Below are positions 39,760 through 48,850 of a stretch of DNA of 64,000 bases, piece by piece; within the stretch, counting starts at the first letter, position 1, and each line of letters begins with the position of its first letter. Both the position numbers and the translations under genes were made by a program. The stretch covers positions 578,554-642,553 of the forward strand of contig NZ_VFPA01000005.1 in NCBI RefSeq assembly GCF_006716445.1, read 5' to 3'. A model generated the notes under the pieces. The model had not been told where the DNA came from and ran no database searches. It saw only the letters and a list, made by a program, of their open reading frames with translations. The stretch comes from Pseudonocardia kunmingensis. GTDB taxonomy: Bacteria > Actinomycetota > Actinomycetes > Mycobacteriales > Pseudonocardiaceae.

Positions 39760-40802
39760 CCGCGACCCTCGCCGCCCCGGCGGCGAGCCGCGCGGCCCCG
39801 CGCCGCCGGGCGGCCGTCGCCGTCACCGCGCTGGGCCTCGCCGTCGTCGCGGTCTGCGGCGCCGCGGCGCTGTCACTGCTCGTGGGCAACCAGCCGCTGA
39901 CGCCCGCGCAGGTGCTCGCCGGGCTCACCGGTACCGCGGGCGGCGACGCCGACCTGATCGTCCGGCACGTGCGGCTGCCCCGCACGCTCGCCGGGCTGCT
40001 CGCCGGGGCGGCGCTCGGCACCGCGGGGGCGGTCCTGCAAGGGCTGACCCGCAACCCGCTGGCCGGACCCGGCGTCCTCGGGGTGAACGCCGGCGCGTCG
40101 CTCGCCGCGGTGGCCGCGCTCGCCCTGACCGGGCTCGGCTCGCTGGGCGGCTACGTGTGGTTCTGCTTCGCCGGGGCCGCGCTGGCCATGGCGGCGGTCT
40201 TCGCGATCGGCTCGGCCGGCCGCGGCGGTGCGACGCCGGTGACGCTCGCCCTGGCCGGCGCGGCGGTCTCCGCACTGCTGCACTCGCTCACCTCGGCGAT
40301 CGTGCTGCTCGACCACGACCTGTTCGCCCGCTACCGGTTCTGGCTGGTCGGCTCGCTGACCCGCGCCGACCTCGCGATGCTCGGCCAGGCCCTCCCCTTC
40401 GTCGTCGCGGGAACGCTGCTGGCGCTCGCGCTCGCCCGGCCCCTCGACGCGCTGACGCTCGGCGACGACACCGCGCGCACCCTCGGCACCCGGCTGGGGC
40501 TCGTGCGCGGCCTGGGTCTCGCCGCCGTGGTCGTCCTCGCCGGCACCGCCACGGCGGTCGCCGGGCCGATCGGCTTCGTCGGGCTCGTCGTGCCGCACGT
40601 CGCCCGGCTCGTCGCCGGCTCCGGCCACGCGCGCGTGCTGCCGCTGGCCGCGCTGCTGGGCGCGCTCGTGCTGCTGCTGGCCGACGTGGCGGGCCGGGTG
40701 CTGCTGCGCCCGGAGGAGGTCCAGGTCGGGGTGACCGCCGCCGTCCTGGGCGCCCCGGTGTTCCTGTACCTGGTCCGCAGGCGGCGGGTCGCGCAGCTGT
40801 GA
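39756..40802 (+). CDS. FecCD-family ABC permease (first)
   Basis: A 348-residue, roughly ten-helix permease of the BtuC/FecD family. LIVRHVRLPRTLAGLLAGAALGTAGAVLQGLTRNPLAGPGVLGVNAGASL is the invariant N-terminal signature, and GPIGFVGLVVPHVARLV the later one. The GTG overlaps the SBP stop and its stop overlaps the next permease start by GTGA. It works as a heterodimer with the next gene product. No ATPase gene follows. Confidence 0.92.
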   Translation: MTATLAAPAASRAAPRRRAAVAVTALGLAVVAVCGAAALSLLVGNQPLTPAQVLAGLTGTAGGDADLIVRHVRLPRTLAGLLAGAALGTAGAVLQGLTRNPLAGPGVLGVNAGASLAAVAALALTGLGSLGGYVWFCFAGAALAMAAVFAIGSAGRGGATPVTLALAGAAVSALLHSLTSAIVLLDHDLFARYRFWLVGSLTRADLAMLGQALPFVVAGTLLALALARPLDALTLGDDTARTLGTRLGLVRGLGLAAVVVLAGTATAVAGPIGFVGLVVPHVARLVAGSGHARVLPLAALLGALVLLLADVAGRVLLRPEEVQVGVTAAVLGAPVFLYLVRRRRVAQL

Positions 40803-41833
40803 AGGGGGTGCGTGTGCTGCGCCGCGGCGCGGTGTCCGTGCGGGTGGCACCGGCGTCGGTGCTGCTCGGGACCGTGGCCTGGCTCCTCGCGTGCGCCGTG
40901 GCGCTCTACGGGGTGACGGTCGGGGACTACCCGATGCCCCTGGCCGACGTCGTCGCGACCCTCTCCGGGGACGGCACGCTGATCACCTACGACATCGTGG
41001 TCCGCAACCGGCTGCCCCGCGCGCTCGTGGCCATGGGCGTCGGCGCGGCGCTCGGGCTGTCCGGCACGGTCTTCCAGCGCCTGGCGCGCAACCCGCTCGT
41101 CAGCCCGGACGTCATCGGCATCAACGCGGGGGCCTCCGCCGGCGCCGTCGTCGTGATCGTCGTCGGGGCGGGGGCGGCGGCCGTCGTCGGCGGGGCGCTC
41201 ACCGGCGCCGCGGCGGCCGCCGCCCTCGTGTACGCCGTCGCGCACCGGGGCGGGTTCAGCGGCTACCGCCTGGTGCTGGTCGGCATCGGCGTCAGCGCCT
41301 TCATGAACGCGGCGGCGTCGTACCTGCTCACGCGCTCGGACCGCAACGAGGCCTTCCGCGCCGCCGTCTGGCTGGTCGGCAGCGTCGCGGGCCGCTCGTG
41401 GCCGGACGTGCTCGCCGTGGCCGCGGGGCTCGTCGTCGGCGCCCCGGTGGTCCTCCTGCTGGCCCGCCAGCTGCAGCTGCTGGAGCTGGGTGACGAGCTC
41501 GCCCGCGGCCTCGGCGGGCGCGTCGGGCTCGCGCGACCCGCCCTGCTCGCCGCCGCGGTCGTCCTGGCCGCGCTCGCGACGGCCGCGGCCGGCCCGATCG
41601 CGTTCGTCGCGCTCGTCGCCCCGCAGATCGTGCGCCGCGTGCTCGACGCCCGCTCCCCCGGGCTCCTGCCCGCCTCCGGGGTCGGGGCGTGCGTCGTCGT
41701 CGCGGCCGATCTCGCGGCCCGGCGCCTGGTCAGCCCGTACGAGCTGCCCGTCGGCGTGCTGACCGCCGCCGTCGGCGCGCCCGTCCTGCTGTACCTGCTG
41801 GTGCGGGCCCACCGCGCCGGGACAGCGGGGTGA
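40799..41833 (+). CDS. FecCD-family ABC permease (second)
   Basis: A 344-residue partner permease. VVRNRLPRALVAMGVGAALGLSGTVFQRLARNPLVSPDVIGINAGAS and GPIAFVALVAPQIVRRVL carry the family landmarks. GTG 40799 is fixed by the overlap with the preceding gene. An FecE/BtuD-type ATPase would be expected next, but the following gene encodes a patatin, so the transporter depends on an ATPase encoded elsewhere or is incomplete. Confidence 0.92.
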   Translation: MKGVRVLRRGAVSVRVAPASVLLGTVAWLLACAVALYGVTVGDYPMPLADVVATLSGDGTLITYDIVVRNRLPRALVAMGVGAALGLSGTVFQRLARNPLVSPDVIGINAGASAGAVVVIVVGAGAAAVVGGALTGAAAAAALVYAVAHRGGFSGYRLVLVGIGVSAFMNAAASYLLTRSDRNEAFRAAVWLVGSVAGRSWPDVLAVAAGLVVGAPVVLLLARQLQLLELGDELARGLGGRVGLARPALLAAAVVLAALATAAAGPIAFVALVAPQIVRRVLDARSPGLLPASGVGACVVVAADLAARRLVSPYELPVGVLTAAVGAPVLLYLLVRAHRAGTAG

Positions 41834-41874
41834 GCCACGATGGGCCCGGCAGCCGCGACGGGTGAGGGGCAGGA

Positions 41875-42861
41875 ATGACCGACGAGCGATGCGTGGACCT
41901 CGTGCTCGAGGGCGGCGGCGTACGGGGCATCGCCCTGCTCGGGGCGGTGCTGCGCCTGACCGAGGAGGGCTACCGGTTCCCGCGGATCGCCGGCACGAGC
42001 GCCGGGGCGATCGTCGCGGCGTTCGTGGCCGCCCACCAGCGCGCCGGGCGCGACCTGCACGGGCTCGAGGAGGTCCTGCGCCGGGCCCCGCTCGCCGAGC
42101 TCGTCGAGGAGCCGGCCCTGCAGCGCGCGGCCGGGCCACTCGGCGACGGCGTCGCGCTGCTCGTGCAGAACGGGGTGCACGGCACCGAGCGGCTGACCGC
42201 GTGGGTGGCGCGCGAGCTGGCGGCCGTCGGCGTCCACACGTTCGCCGATCTGCGCCTGCCTCCCGACCCGGACACCAGCCTCGCGCCCTACCAGCGCTAC
42301 GCCCTCGTCGTGCACACCAGCGACCTGACGCGGCGGGTGCTGGCGCGGCTGCCGTGGGACTACGACCGCTACGACCTCGTGCCCGACGACCAGCGGGTCG
42401 CCGACGCCGTCTGCGCGTCGGCCGCCACGCCGTTCTTCTTCCGCCCGGTGCAGCAGCGCACCGGGCGCGGCGTCGCCACCTGGGTCGACGGCGGCCTGCT
42501 GTCGAACTTCCCGATCACGGTGTTCGACCGCACCGACGACCGCAGGCCGCGCTGGCCCACCTGGGGGATCAAGCTCTCGGGTGCACCCGTCGAACGGCCG
42601 GACGAGGCCGTGCGCACGCCGCTCGGGCTGGCGGTCGCATCGCTGCGCACGCTGATGAACGACGACGTCAACCGCTACCACCTCGAGGAGGAGGGCGTGA
42701 ACCGGCGCACGATCTTCGTGGACGTCGCCGAGTTCCCCGCGCTGGACTTCTCCCTCACCGAGGCCGACCAGGACGAGCTGTTCCGCCGGGGCACCCGCGC
42801 CGCCGAGACCTTCCTCGACCGCATGGGCCGGCGGCGGACTGCGGTGACCAGCCCGGAGTGA
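41875..42861 (+). CDS. Patatin-like phospholipase
   Basis: A 328-residue lipid acyl hydrolase. LEGGGVRGIALLGAV supplies the oxyanion hole, GTSAGAIVAA the nucleophile serine and VDGGLLSNFPI the catalytic Asp, i.e. a complete Ser-Asp dyad. There is no signal peptide. ATG 41875 has GGGGCAGG ahead of it. It follows the FecCD permeases after 41 bases and precedes the DUF1707 gene. Patatins release fatty acids from phospholipids or other lipids; the cellular role here is open. Confidence 0.87.
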   Translation: MTDERCVDLVLEGGGVRGIALLGAVLRLTEEGYRFPRIAGTSAGAIVAAFVAAHQRAGRDLHGLEEVLRRAPLAELVEEPALQRAAGPLGDGVALLVQNGVHGTERLTAWVARELAAVGVHTFADLRLPPDPDTSLAPYQRYALVVHTSDLTRRVLARLPWDYDRYDLVPDDQRVADAVCASAATPFFFRPVQQRTGRGVATWVDGGLLSNFPITVFDRTDDRRPRWPTWGIKLSGAPVERPDEAVRTPLGLAVASLRTLMNDDVNRYHLEEEGVNRRTIFVDVAEFPALDFSLTEADQDELFRRGTRAAETFLDRMGRRRTAVTSPE

Positions 42862-42871
42862 CCCGGCTACC

Positions 42872-43519
42872 GTGCGACCCGTGCCCGACGACCCGACCGC
42901 CGCCCGGTCCCTGCGCGTGTCCGACGCCGAACGCGAGCACGTGATCGGCTTGCTGCAGCGGGCCACCGGCACGGGCCTGCTCGACCTCGACGAGTTCACC
43001 CGCCGCGTCGACACCGCCATCGCCGCCCGTACCCGCGGCGAGCTGAACGCCGTGCTGCTGGACCTGCCCGGCCTCACGCACCCGGAGCGGCCCGCCCAGG
43101 TGCCGGTGCACGCGCGCCCGGCCACCGCGCGCCCCGTCCCGACGAGCACCGGCACCGGCGACGAGGTCCGCAGCACCCTCGGCGCGGTCACCCGGCGCGG
43201 CGCGTGGGACGTGCCGGCACACCTCGTCGTGCGCACCACGCTCGGCTCGGCGGAGCTCGACTTCACCGACGCCCGCATCCCGCACGAGGTCGTGGAGATC
43301 GAGCTGGAGGTCGTGGCGGGCTCGGTGGAGCTGCGCCTGCCGGCCGGTGCCCGCGTCGACCACAGCGCGTTGCAGACCACGCTGAGCAGCGTCGAGCACC
43401 GCTCGCGGGGGCGCACCGACACCCCGTCACCGCTGCTGTTCCGCATCACCGGCTCGGTGCGGGCGGGGTCGGTGGAGATCCGCCCGCCGCGCAGGTCGCG
43501 CTGGTGGCGCAGGGCGTGA
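42872..43519 (+). CDS. DUF1707 (SHOCT-like) domain protein
   Basis: A 215-residue protein. LRVSDAEREHVIGLLQRATGTGLLDLDEFTRRVDTAIAARTRGELNAVLLDLP is a textbook DUF1707 domain. The C-terminal half, with the repeated strand pattern STLGAVTRRGAWDVPAHLVVRTTLGSAELDF, resembles the LiaF-type C-terminal domain of envelope-stress proteins. Both halves often occur together in actinobacteria. There is no membrane helix. GTG 42881 is an alternative start that gives the common MPDDPT N-terminus. Function is not established. Confidence 0.85.
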   Translation: MRPVPDDPTAARSLRVSDAEREHVIGLLQRATGTGLLDLDEFTRRVDTAIAARTRGELNAVLLDLPGLTHPERPAQVPVHARPATARPVPTSTGTGDEVRSTLGAVTRRGAWDVPAHLVVRTTLGSAELDFTDARIPHEVVEIELEVVAGSVELRLPAGARVDHSALQTTLSSVEHRSRGRTDTPSPLLFRITGSVRAGSVEIRPPRRSRWWRRA

Positions 43520-43535
43520 CGCGCCGGCTCCCACG

Positions 43536-44426
43536 CTACGGAACGGTCTCGGCCACCACCGCGGACAGTGCGCGGATCCGGGCGTTCTCGTGGTCGCGGT
43601 GCCACACCAGCCCGAGCGCGGTCTCGGGGAGGCCCGTCACCGGGATGTCGACGACGTCGGCGCGGCGGTGGTAGGCGGCGGTCGGCTCGCACAGCAGCAT
43701 CCCCCCGCGCCCCGCCGCGATCAGCCACAGCCCCTCCTGCAGGGTGGTGACCGCGGGCCCCTCGGGGATCGGGCGCCCGCCGGGCGTGACGAGCGGGGCG
43801 TGCGCGCGGCGCCAGTACTCCCCCGCCGGGCCTGCGGCGGCGATCAGCGGCACCGCCGCCAGCTCCTCCGCCGACACCTCGGAGCGGGCCGCCAGCGGGT
43901 GCCGCACCGAGATCGTGAGCCGTTGCGGCTGCCGGGAGAACACCGGCCCCAGCACGAGCCCCTCCTCCTCGACGGGCAGCAGCACCACGGCGGCGTCGAC
44001 CTCACCGCGGTGCAGCGGCCCGAATGGGTCGGACAGCGCGACCTCGGTGATCTCGACCCGGCTGCCGGGATGGCGCTCCTGGTAGGCCGTGACCGCGGCG
44101 AGCAGGCGGTCGTCGGCGGTGCCCTGGAAGCCGATCCGCAGGCGACCCGCCACCTCGCGCGCCGCGTGGCGGGTGTCGTCGACGACGGCGCGCAGCGCGC
44201 CGTAGGCGGGCTCGAGCGCGTCGCGGAACCGCTCGCCGAGCGGGGTGAGGCGCACGCTGCGGCTGGTGCGGCTCACCAGCCGGGCGCCGACGCGGCGCTC
44301 CAGGGAGCCGAGGAGCTGGCTCACCCGGCTCTGCGACACGTAGAGCCGCTCCCCCGTGCGCCCGAAGTGCAGCTCCTGGGCCAGCACGAGGAAGCACTCC
44401 AGCTCCCGGACCTCCAGCCCGCCCAC
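43536..44426 (-). CDS. LysR-family regulator
   Basis: A 296-residue LysR protein. LECFLVLAQELHFGRTGERLYVSQSRVSQLLGSLERRVGARLVSRTSRSVRLT is the winged-helix domain, followed by the two-lobed effector domain (LRIGFQGTADDRLLAAV...). GTG 44426 has GGGGAGG upstream. It is divergent from an MFS exporter gene, and a T-N11-A palindrome lies between them, so it most likely activates that transporter gene in response to the exported compound. Confidence 0.87.
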   Translation of the reverse strand: MGGLEVRELECFLVLAQELHFGRTGERLYVSQSRVSQLLGSLERRVGARLVSRTSRSVRLTPLGERFRDALEPAYGALRAVVDDTRHAAREVAGRLRIGFQGTADDRLLAAVTAYQERHPGSRVEITEVALSDPFGPLHRGEVDAAVVLLPVEEEGLVLGPVFSRQPQRLTISVRHPLAARSEVSAEELAAVPLIAAAGPAGEYWRRAHAPLVTPGGRPIPEGPAVTTLQEGLWLIAAGRGGMLLCEPTAAYHRRADVVDIPVTGLPETALGLVWHRDHENARIRALSAVVAETVP

Positions 44427-44443
44427 GCCGCCTCCCCCGATCG

Positions 44444-44458
44444 ATGAGCCCGACTCAT
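44444..44458. promoter_or_regulatory. LysR-type T-N11-A operator
   Basis: ATGAG-CCCGA-CTCAT (44444-44458) is a perfect 5-5-5 dyad with the T-N11-A spacing typical of LysR binding sites. It lies 18 bases upstream of lysR and 57 bases before the MFS start. Confidence 0.55.
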
Positions 44459-44514
44459 GGAAGCGTGAGTGATCGGCCGTTGTTCCCGGCGGCCCCTCCC
44501 GCTGAGCTGGGGGC

Positions 44515-45795
44515 ATGACAGCGAGTGGGCCGGCGCCGTCCTGTGGGGGACGCGCGCAGGGAGCGAGGAACGAGCGACCGAGCACGGGAGGAGCAGGACG
44601 GCGCCTGAAGGGCCCACGAGCCGCCGGAGCGGAGCGGAGGCAGTCCGGCAGGGTCCGAGCGGCCGTGCTCGTGGTGACGGCCGGGATCTTCACGGTCGTC
44701 ACGTCGGAGATGCTGCCGGTCGGGCTGCTGACGCCCATGGCCGCGGCGCTGGGGATCACCGAGGGGACCGCAGGGCAGACGCTGACCACGACCGGGCTGG
44801 TGGCGGCGGTCGCCGCACCGCTGGTCGTGCCCGCACTCGGGCGGCTGGACCGGCGGCGCGCGCTCGTGGCGCTGATGGTGCTGCTCGCCGCGGCGAACCT
44901 GCTGGCGGCCTGGTCGCCGGGGTTCGCGGTGATGGTCGTCGCCCGGGTGCTGGTGGGGATCGCCATGGGCGGGGTGTGGTCGCTCGCCGCCGGCCTCGCG
45001 GTGCGGCTGGTGCCGGCCGCCGCCGTCGGGCGCGCCACCGCGACGATCTTCAGCGGCATCGCGGTGGCCTCCGTGCTGGGAGTGCCTGCGGGGACGTTCC
45101 TCGGTGAGCTCGCCGGGTGGCGCGCGGCCTTCGTCGTGGTCGGGGTGCTGGCGGCCGTGGTGGCGGTCGCGACGGCCGCGGCGCTCCCGGCGCTGCCGGC
45201 CGAGCGCGCGGTGCCGCTGCGCGGGGTGCTGGCGCTGCTCGGCGACCCGCGGGTCGCCACCGGGCTCGTCGTGGTGGCCCTGCTCGTCGTCGGCCACTTC
45301 GGCGCCTACACCTACGTCCGGCCCGTGCTGGAGGAGATCGGCGGGATGGGCGCACCGCTGATCGGGATGTTGTTGCTGGTCTACGGCGTCGCCGGCGTAC
45401 TGGGCAACTTCGTGGCGGGCGCGGCGGCGGCCCGCTCCGCGCGCCGCACCCTCGCGGGGCTCGCCGGGCTGCTGGCGGCCGCGGTGGTCCTGCTCGCGCT
45501 CGCACCCTCCGTGCCCGGCGCCGCGGTCGCGCTCGTCGTCTGGGGGCTGGCGTACGGCGGGGTGTCGGTCGCGGCGCAGAACTGGATGATGGCCGCCGCC
45601 CCGCAGGCGCGCGAGTCGGTCTCCTCGCTCTTCGCGGGCGTCTTCAACGGCGCCATCGCGCTCGGCGCGCTCGGCGGCGGCCTGGTGGTCGACGGCTTCG
45701 GCCCGCCTGCCGTCCTGGTGTGGGCGGTGGTGCTGGCGATCGGCGCCCTCGTGGCGCTGGCGCTCGGCCGCACGCCTGCCGTCAGGCCCTCGTGA
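44515..45795 (+). CDS. DHA1-type MFS efflux transporter
   Basis: A twelve-helix major facilitator of the arabinose-efflux/DHA1 type. VLVVTAGIFTVVTSEMLPVGLLTPMAAALG is helix 1 of this family, and GRLDRRRALVALMVLLAAANLLAAW the motif A loop region. With ATG 44515 the protein has 426 residues, but its first 45 or so (Gly/Arg-rich) are encoded by an inverted-repeat element and look unlike the family. A start nearer GTG 44665 would remove them but cut into helix 1. Its last 14 bases overlap the convergent TctA gene. LysR is divergent. Confidence 0.82.
   Translation: MTASGPAPSCGGRAQGARNERPSTGGAGRRLKGPRAAGAERRQSGRVRAAVLVVTAGIFTVVTSEMLPVGLLTPMAAALGITEGTAGQTLTTTGLVAAVAAPLVVPALGRLDRRRALVALMVLLAAANLLAAWSPGFAVMVVARVLVGIAMGGVWSLAAGLAVRLVPAAAVGRATATIFSGIAVASVLGVPAGTFLGELAGWRAAFVVVGVLAAVVAVATAAALPALPAERAVPLRGVLALLGDPRVATGLVVVALLVVGHFGAYTYVRPVLEEIGGMGAPLIGMLLLVYGVAGVLGNFVAGAAAARSARRTLAGLAGLLAAAVVLLALAPSVPGAAVALVVWGLAYGGVSVAAQNWMMAAAPQARESVSSLFAGVFNGAIALGALGGGLVVDGFGPPAVLVWAVVLAIGALVALALGRTPAVRPS
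44525..44617. repeat. Inverted repeat inside the 5' end of the MFS gene
   Basis: GGCGCCGTCCTG (44532-44543) pairs exactly with CAGGACGGCGCC (44594-44605), and outer GTGGGCC (44525-44531) with GGCCCAC (44611-44617). The loop holds GAGCGAGGAACGAGCGAC-like sequence. It encodes the atypical N-terminal extension of the transporter. Confidence 0.6.
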
Positions 45796-47284
45796 GGGCC
45801 CTCCTACGGCGCTTGGCCACCGGCAGCAGCAGCGGGATCAGCAGCGACAGCACCACCACGACCCACAGGAACACCGTGATCGGCGAGGACACCAGGATCG
45901 CCGGGTCGCCCTCGGACAGGGTGAGGGCGCGGCGCAGCTGCTGCTCGGCGAGCGGGCCGAGGATCAGCCCGACCACGGCCGGGGCCACCGGCACCGCGGC
46001 CGTGCGCATCAGCAGGCCCAGCAGGCCGAGCCCGCACAGCACCAGCAGGTCCACCGTGGTGCCGCCGGCGGCGAACGCCCCGAGCGTGGCGAACACGAGC
46101 ACACCGGCGTAGATCCCGTAGGCCGGGATCTCGAGCAGCCGCGCCCAGACGCGCACGAGCGGCAGGTTGAGCACCAGCAGCATCACGTTGCCGACGTACA
46201 GGCTCGCGATCAGCGTCCACACCAGCGGGCCGGACTCGGTGAACAGCTGCGGGCCCGGCTGCAGCCCGTAGGACTGGAACGCCGTGAGGATCACCGCCGC
46301 GGTCGCCGAGGTGGGCAGCCCGATCGTCAGCAGCGGCACCAGCACGCCGGCCGCGGCCGCGTTGTTCGCCGACTCCGGCCCGGCGACGCCCTCGATCGCC
46401 CCGTGCCCGAACTCCTCCGGGTGCTTCGTGAGCTTCTTCTCCGCCGCGTAGGACAGGAAGGTGGGCACCTCGGCCCCGCCCGCGGGCAGACTGCCGATCG
46501 GGAAGCCCAGCGCGGTGCCGCGCAGCCAGGCGGGCCATGACCGGCGGAAGTCCGCGCGGGAGAGCACGGCGGGCCCGCGCAGCGGCTGCACCGTCGCGTG
46601 CCCGGTGCCGGTGAGCAGGTGCCCGAACGCCTCGGAGAGCGCGAAGAGCGCGACCACCACGATGACGACGTCGATGCCGTCGAGCAGGGCGTCGACGCCG
46701 TAGGTCAGCCGGGGCTGGCCGGTCTGGGCGTCGATGCCGATCAGCCCGATCGTGACGCCGACCAGCAGGCTCGCCAGCCCCTTGAGCAGGTTGGGCCCGA
46801 GCAGCGCGCTCACCGTCACGAACGCCACGGCCATCAGCGCCACGTACTCCGGCGGGCCGAACCCGGTGGCGAAGTCGGCGACGACAGGCGCGAGGAAGGT
46901 GAGCGCGATCGTGCCGATCGTGCCGGCGACGAAGCTGCCCAGGGCGGCGGTGGCGAGCGCCGCGGCCGCCCGGCCCGCGCGTGCCATCTTGTTGCCCTCC
47001 AGCGCCGAGATCATCGAGGCGCTCTCACCGGGCGTGTTGAGCAGGATCGAGGTGGTCGAGCCCCCGTACATCCCGCCGTAGTAGATGCCGGCGAACAGGA
47101 TCAGCGCGCTGGAGGGCTCGAGCCGGAACGTGATCGGCAGCAGCAGCGCCACGGTGAGCGCGGGCCCGATGCCGGGCAGCACGCCGACCGCGGTGCCGAT
47201 CGTGACGCCGACCAGCGCCCACAGCAGGTGCCCCGGCGTCAGCGCGGAGGCGAAGCCCTCCAGGAGCAGACCGAGCTGTTCCAT
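45782..47284 (-). CDS. tctA: TctA-family tripartite tricarboxylate transporter large membrane subunit
   Basis: A 500-residue membrane protein with about twelve helices. The N-terminal VGVTIGTAVGVLPGIGPALTVALLLPITF and GIYYGGMYGGSTTSILLNTPGESASM are the signature of TctA, as is the repeated GFPIGSLPAGGAEVPTFLSYAAEKK. ATG 47284 overlaps the TctB stop (TGATG). With TctB and the periplasmic TctC it forms a secondary, binding-protein-dependent carboxylate importer driven by ion gradients. Confidence 0.93.
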   Translation of the reverse strand: MEQLGLLLEGFASALTPGHLLWALVGVTIGTAVGVLPGIGPALTVALLLPITFRLEPSSALILFAGIYYGGMYGGSTTSILLNTPGESASMISALEGNKMARAGRAAAALATAALGSFVAGTIGTIALTFLAPVVADFATGFGPPEYVALMAVAFVTVSALLGPNLLKGLASLLVGVTIGLIGIDAQTGQPRLTYGVDALLDGIDVVIVVVALFALSEAFGHLLTGTGHATVQPLRGPAVLSRADFRRSWPAWLRGTALGFPIGSLPAGGAEVPTFLSYAAEKKLTKHPEEFGHGAIEGVAGPESANNAAAAGVLVPLLTIGLPTSATAAVILTAFQSYGLQPGPQLFTESGPLVWTLIASLYVGNVMLLVLNLPLVRVWARLLEIPAYGIYAGVLVFATLGAFAAGGTTVDLLVLCGLGLLGLLMRTAAVPVAPAVVGLILGPLAEQQLRRALTLSEGDPAILVSSPITVFLWVVVVLSLLIPLLLPVAKRRRRALTRA

Positions 47285-47778
47285 CAGAACCCCCAGGGCC
47301 CGGCCGGGAGCGTGAGCCCGATGAGCCGGTCGAAGACCAGGAACACCACCGCCGCGAGCGCCCATCCCCAGGCGAGCACCCGCCAGTCGCGCGGGGCGTC
47401 CAGCAGCAGTGCGGCCGCCACGAACAGCGCGGTGGCCGTGACGACGTACCCGAGCACCGGCAGCAGCAGCGCGAACCCGACCAGCGAGGCCACGAGCCCG
47501 AGCACCCGCAGCGCGGCGTGGGCCTGCCACGGCCGGCCGGCGCCCGCGCGGGGCAGCTTGCGCCGCGAGTCGACCAGCAGGCCGGCCCCGACCACACCGA
47601 GGGCGACCCCGACCGGCATCGGCACCGCGGCGGGCCCGACCACGGCCGAGGTGTCCGGGAGCCGCGCGGCGTCGACGATCACGAGGACCGCGGCCAGCAG
47701 CATCAGGGCGCCGAGCGCCGCCGTCGCGAGAACGGTGTGCCGGTCGACGACGAGGGCCGGCGGTTCCGGTGCGCTCAT
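47284..47778 (-). CDS. tctB: TctB-family small membrane subunit
   Basis: A 164-residue membrane protein with four predicted helices. DSRRKLPRAG and the C-terminal VFDRLIGLTLPAGPWGF are typical of TctB, whose C-terminus is conserved across the family. It sits between TctC (four bases upstream) and TctA (overlapping), the standard gene order. It is required for function of the large subunit. Confidence 0.88.
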   Translation of the reverse strand: MSAPEPPALVVDRHTVLATAALGALMLLAAVLVIVDAARLPDTSAVVGPAAVPMPVGVALGVVGAGLLVDSRRKLPRAGAGRPWQAHAALRVLGLVASLVGFALLLPVLGYVVTATALFVAAALLLDAPRDWRVLAWGWALAAVVFLVFDRLIGLTLPAGPWGF

Positions 47779-47782
47779 GCGA

Positions 47783-48820
47783 TCACCCCAGTCCGATCTC
47801 GGCGAGCACCCGCGAGACGCGGTCCTGCTCGGACCGCACGAACTCCTCGAACTCCGGCCCGGCCAGCAGCGCGTCGCCCCACCCGCGGTCGGCGAGCGCG
47901 GCGCGCCACGACTCGGTGCGCGTCATCTCGACCAGCAGGTCCTCCAGGGCCAGCTCCTGCTCGGTGGAGATGCCGGCCGGGGCGACGACGCCGCGCCAGT
48001 TCTCCACCACCACGTCCAGGCCCGCCTCGGGCAGCGTGGGCACGTCGGGCAGCGCGGGCAACCGCTCGCCGCTGGACACCGCGATCGCCCGCACGGTGCC
48101 GGCCTCGATCTGGGGCTGGATCTCCGAGAGCCCGAAGATCCCGATGGTCGCGCGACCGGACAGGACGGTGCTGAGCGCCTCGCCCCCACCGGAGTGCGCG
48201 ACGTAGCTGACCTGCGCCGGGTCGGCGCCCACCGCCTGCGCGAGCAGCCCGGCCATGATCTGCTCCGCGCCGCCCGCCGAACCGCCGGCGATCGAGACGC
48301 CTGCGATGTCGGCCTGCATCGCCGCGACCAGGCCGGGCACGTCGGTGAGCGGCGAGTCGGCGGCCACGACCACCACCTGGTGGTCGGTGGTGAGCCGGAC
48401 CAACGGGGTGGTGTCGTCGAGCGAGTGCGGCGAGCCGTTCGCGGTGACGGCCCCGATCATGATCAGGCCGGTCGTCATCAGCTCGGACGGGTCACCCGTG
48501 CGCCGCACGAACTGGCTGAGCCCGATCGTGCCGCCGGCACCGGAGACGTTGTAGACCTCGGTGCGCCCGACGAGCTCGCGCAGCGCGGCCTGCATCTCCC
48601 GCGACGTCTGGTCCCAGCCCCCGCCGGGCGAGGCCGGCGCCATGATCCGCAGCTGCTCCTCGCCCAGCACGTCCTGCACGGCGGCGCCCTGCTCGTCGGC
48701 GGGCGCGGTGAGCACGACCGCCGCGGTCGCGGCGACCGCGGCCACCAGCGCGACGACCCCGCTGCGCCGGCTGCCGCGCCCCGTGGGCCCGCGCTCCTGC
48801 GCCGCTCCGGGTGATTGCAC
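47783..48820 (-). CDS. tctC: TctC-family solute-binding protein
   Basis: A 345-residue extracytoplasmic receptor. The N-terminus has a basic stretch (RGSRRSG) and a hydrophobic helix (VVALVAAVAATAAVVLTA). The mature domain has LRIMAPASPGGGWDQTSREMQAAL and VYNVSGAGGTIGLSQFV, the strong TctC landmarks that coordinate carboxylates through water. GTG 48820 has AAGGGGGG upstream. It is divergent from a TcuA-like flavoprotein gene, which suggests the ligand is tricarballylate or a related polycarboxylate. Confidence 0.9.
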   Translation of the reverse strand: MQSPGAAQERGPTGRGSRRSGVVALVAAVAATAAVVLTAPADEQGAAVQDVLGEEQLRIMAPASPGGGWDQTSREMQAALRELVGRTEVYNVSGAGGTIGLSQFVRRTGDPSELMTTGLIMIGAVTANGSPHSLDDTTPLVRLTTDHQVVVVAADSPLTDVPGLVAAMQADIAGVSIAGGSAGGAEQIMAGLLAQAVGADPAQVSYVAHSGGGEALSTVLSGRATIGIFGLSEIQPQIEAGTVRAIAVSSGERLPALPDVPTLPEAGLDVVVENWRGVVAPAGISTEQELALEDLLVEMTRTESWRAALADRGWGDALLAGPEFEEFVRSEQDRVSRVLAEIGLG

Positions 48821-48850
48821 CGTCGGCCCCCCTTCGCCGCGCCGACCACG

